From Gemmatimonadota bacterium (GTDB lineage: Bacteria; ARS69): 5,981 bases of DNA. Position 1 is the stretch's first letter. Every line of letters starts with the position of its first letter. Shown in pieces: positions 5,728 through 5,981 of this stretch. Both the position numbers and the translations under genes were made by a program. The notes under the pieces were generated by a model. It searched no databases and was not told where the DNA came from. It saw only the letters and a program-made list of their open reading frames with translations. The stretch spans positions 1 through 5,981 of the forward strand of contig JAGQIB010000506.1 in assembly GCA_020431545.1 (NCBI GenBank), given 5' to 3'.

Positions 5728-5758
5728 GGGACGGCACCTTCCCGGCGCCGTCCCATTT
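5728..5758. terminator. Probable terminator between the peptide pair and the convergent cupredoxin gene
   Basis: GGGACGGC (5728-5735) pairs perfectly with GCCGTCCC (5747-5754) around an 11-nt loop. On the + strand ATTTCC follows; on the - strand TCTTCGTTCC follows. The hairpin lies midway between the peptide 2 stop and the end of the convergent gene, so it may serve both directions. The T tracts are short. Confidence 0.55.
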
Positions 5759-5780
5759 CCGTCACGTCGCGCGAACGAGG

Positions 5781-5981
5781 CTAGCGATGGGCCTGCTTCA
5801 CCTCGGCCCAGCTCTCCGACTCGACTCCGTCGTCCACGCTCGTCGCCCCTTCCACGTGGATCACGCCGGTCATGCCCAGCGTCCGGTGCGGGCGACAGTA
5901 GTACGGGAAGTCGCCCGCGTCCGGGAACGTGAACAGGAACGTCGGCTCCGCGGTGCTCAGCGGCGCGTCGAACAGCTTTTC
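5781..5981 (-). CDS. Cupredoxin / plastocyanin-like blue-copper protein, C-terminal part (5' end beyond window)
   Basis: The last 66 residues of a type-1 copper protein are read from the window edge to a TAG stop. The diagnostic block is TFPDAGDFPYYCRPHRTLGM followed by TGVIHVE: Cys29, His32 and Met37 (numbered from the first visible residue) are three of the four copper ligands in the plastocyanin spacing C-x2-H-x4-M. The first His ligand would be on the missing N-terminal side. Such domains carry electrons or bind copper in the periplasm or outside the cell; a signal peptide is expected but not visible. After the domain comes a hydrophilic tail of about 20 residues, rich in Asp, Glu and Ser and ending in a short basic stretch. 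It is convergent with the peptide genes and shares a terminator-like hairpin with them. Whether it is a single-domain protein or the end of a multidomain oxidase cannot be told. Confidence 0.92.
   Translation of the reverse strand, partial: EKLFDAPLSTAEPTFLFTFPDAGDFPYYCRPHRTLGMTGVIHVEGATSVDDGVESESWAEVKQAHR

Noticed and set aside
4254..5737. Long antisense open frames across the DMT gene and the peptide ORFs
   Set aside because: Low-complexity Arg/Ser/Pro/Ala composition and no ribosome binding site or domain; they mirror the real + strand genes.
5558..5932. 124-codon open frame on the + strand through the peptide 2 end and the cupredoxin
   Set aside because: Arg/Pro/Ser-rich shadow of peptide 2 and of the clear - strand cupredoxin frame; it also reads through the terminator-like hairpin.

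Overview
This window looks like chromosomal DNA of a high-G+C (about two-thirds G+C by eye), Gram-negative-type bacterium. An RND inner-membrane efflux pump implies an outer membrane. A secreted protein ending in an FlgD-like / type IX-style C-terminal domain points to the FCB side of the tree, for example Candidatus Eisenbacteria, Gemmatimonadota or relatives. The phylum is inference from protein style, not from a marker gene.

Layout from left to right. (1) Bases 1-3021, + strand: an RND transporter, complete except for its first ~30 residues. (2) Bases 3064-3981, - strand, convergent with the pump: a secreted beta-rich protein of unknown function with a C-terminal sorting-type domain. Its likely intrinsic terminator lies inside the 3' coding end of the pump gene. 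(3) Bases 3982-4272: a divergent intergenic region with a candidate promoter for the secreted protein and a perfect 12-bp palindrome. (4) Bases 4273-5184, + strand: a ten-TM EamA/DMT-family transporter starting at GTG. (5) Bases 5190-5643, + strand: the most interesting part, two tandem, homologous small ORFs of 42 and 43 codons. Each has a strong Shine-Dalgarno site and a double-glycine-type leader, and each is preceded by a similar array of hairpin, pyrimidine tract, hairpin and ribosome binding site. (6) Bases 5644-5780: a structured intergenic region with a probable terminator. (7) Bases 5781-5981, - strand: the C-terminal 66 residues of a plastocyanin-like blue-copper protein, cut by the window edge.

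The pump, the secreted protein, the DMT transporter and the cupredoxin show no obvious common pathway. The peptide pair appears to be a duplicated cassette of secreted or processed peptides: the N-terminal half fits leader peptides cut and exported by C39-peptidase ABC transporters. The mature parts would be acidic, Gly/Pro/Asp-rich and Cys-free, with a shared GDPxxWxxGQ ending. No C39 transporter, modifying enzyme or immunity gene is visible here, so bacteriocin, signalling peptide and RiPP precursor all remain open.
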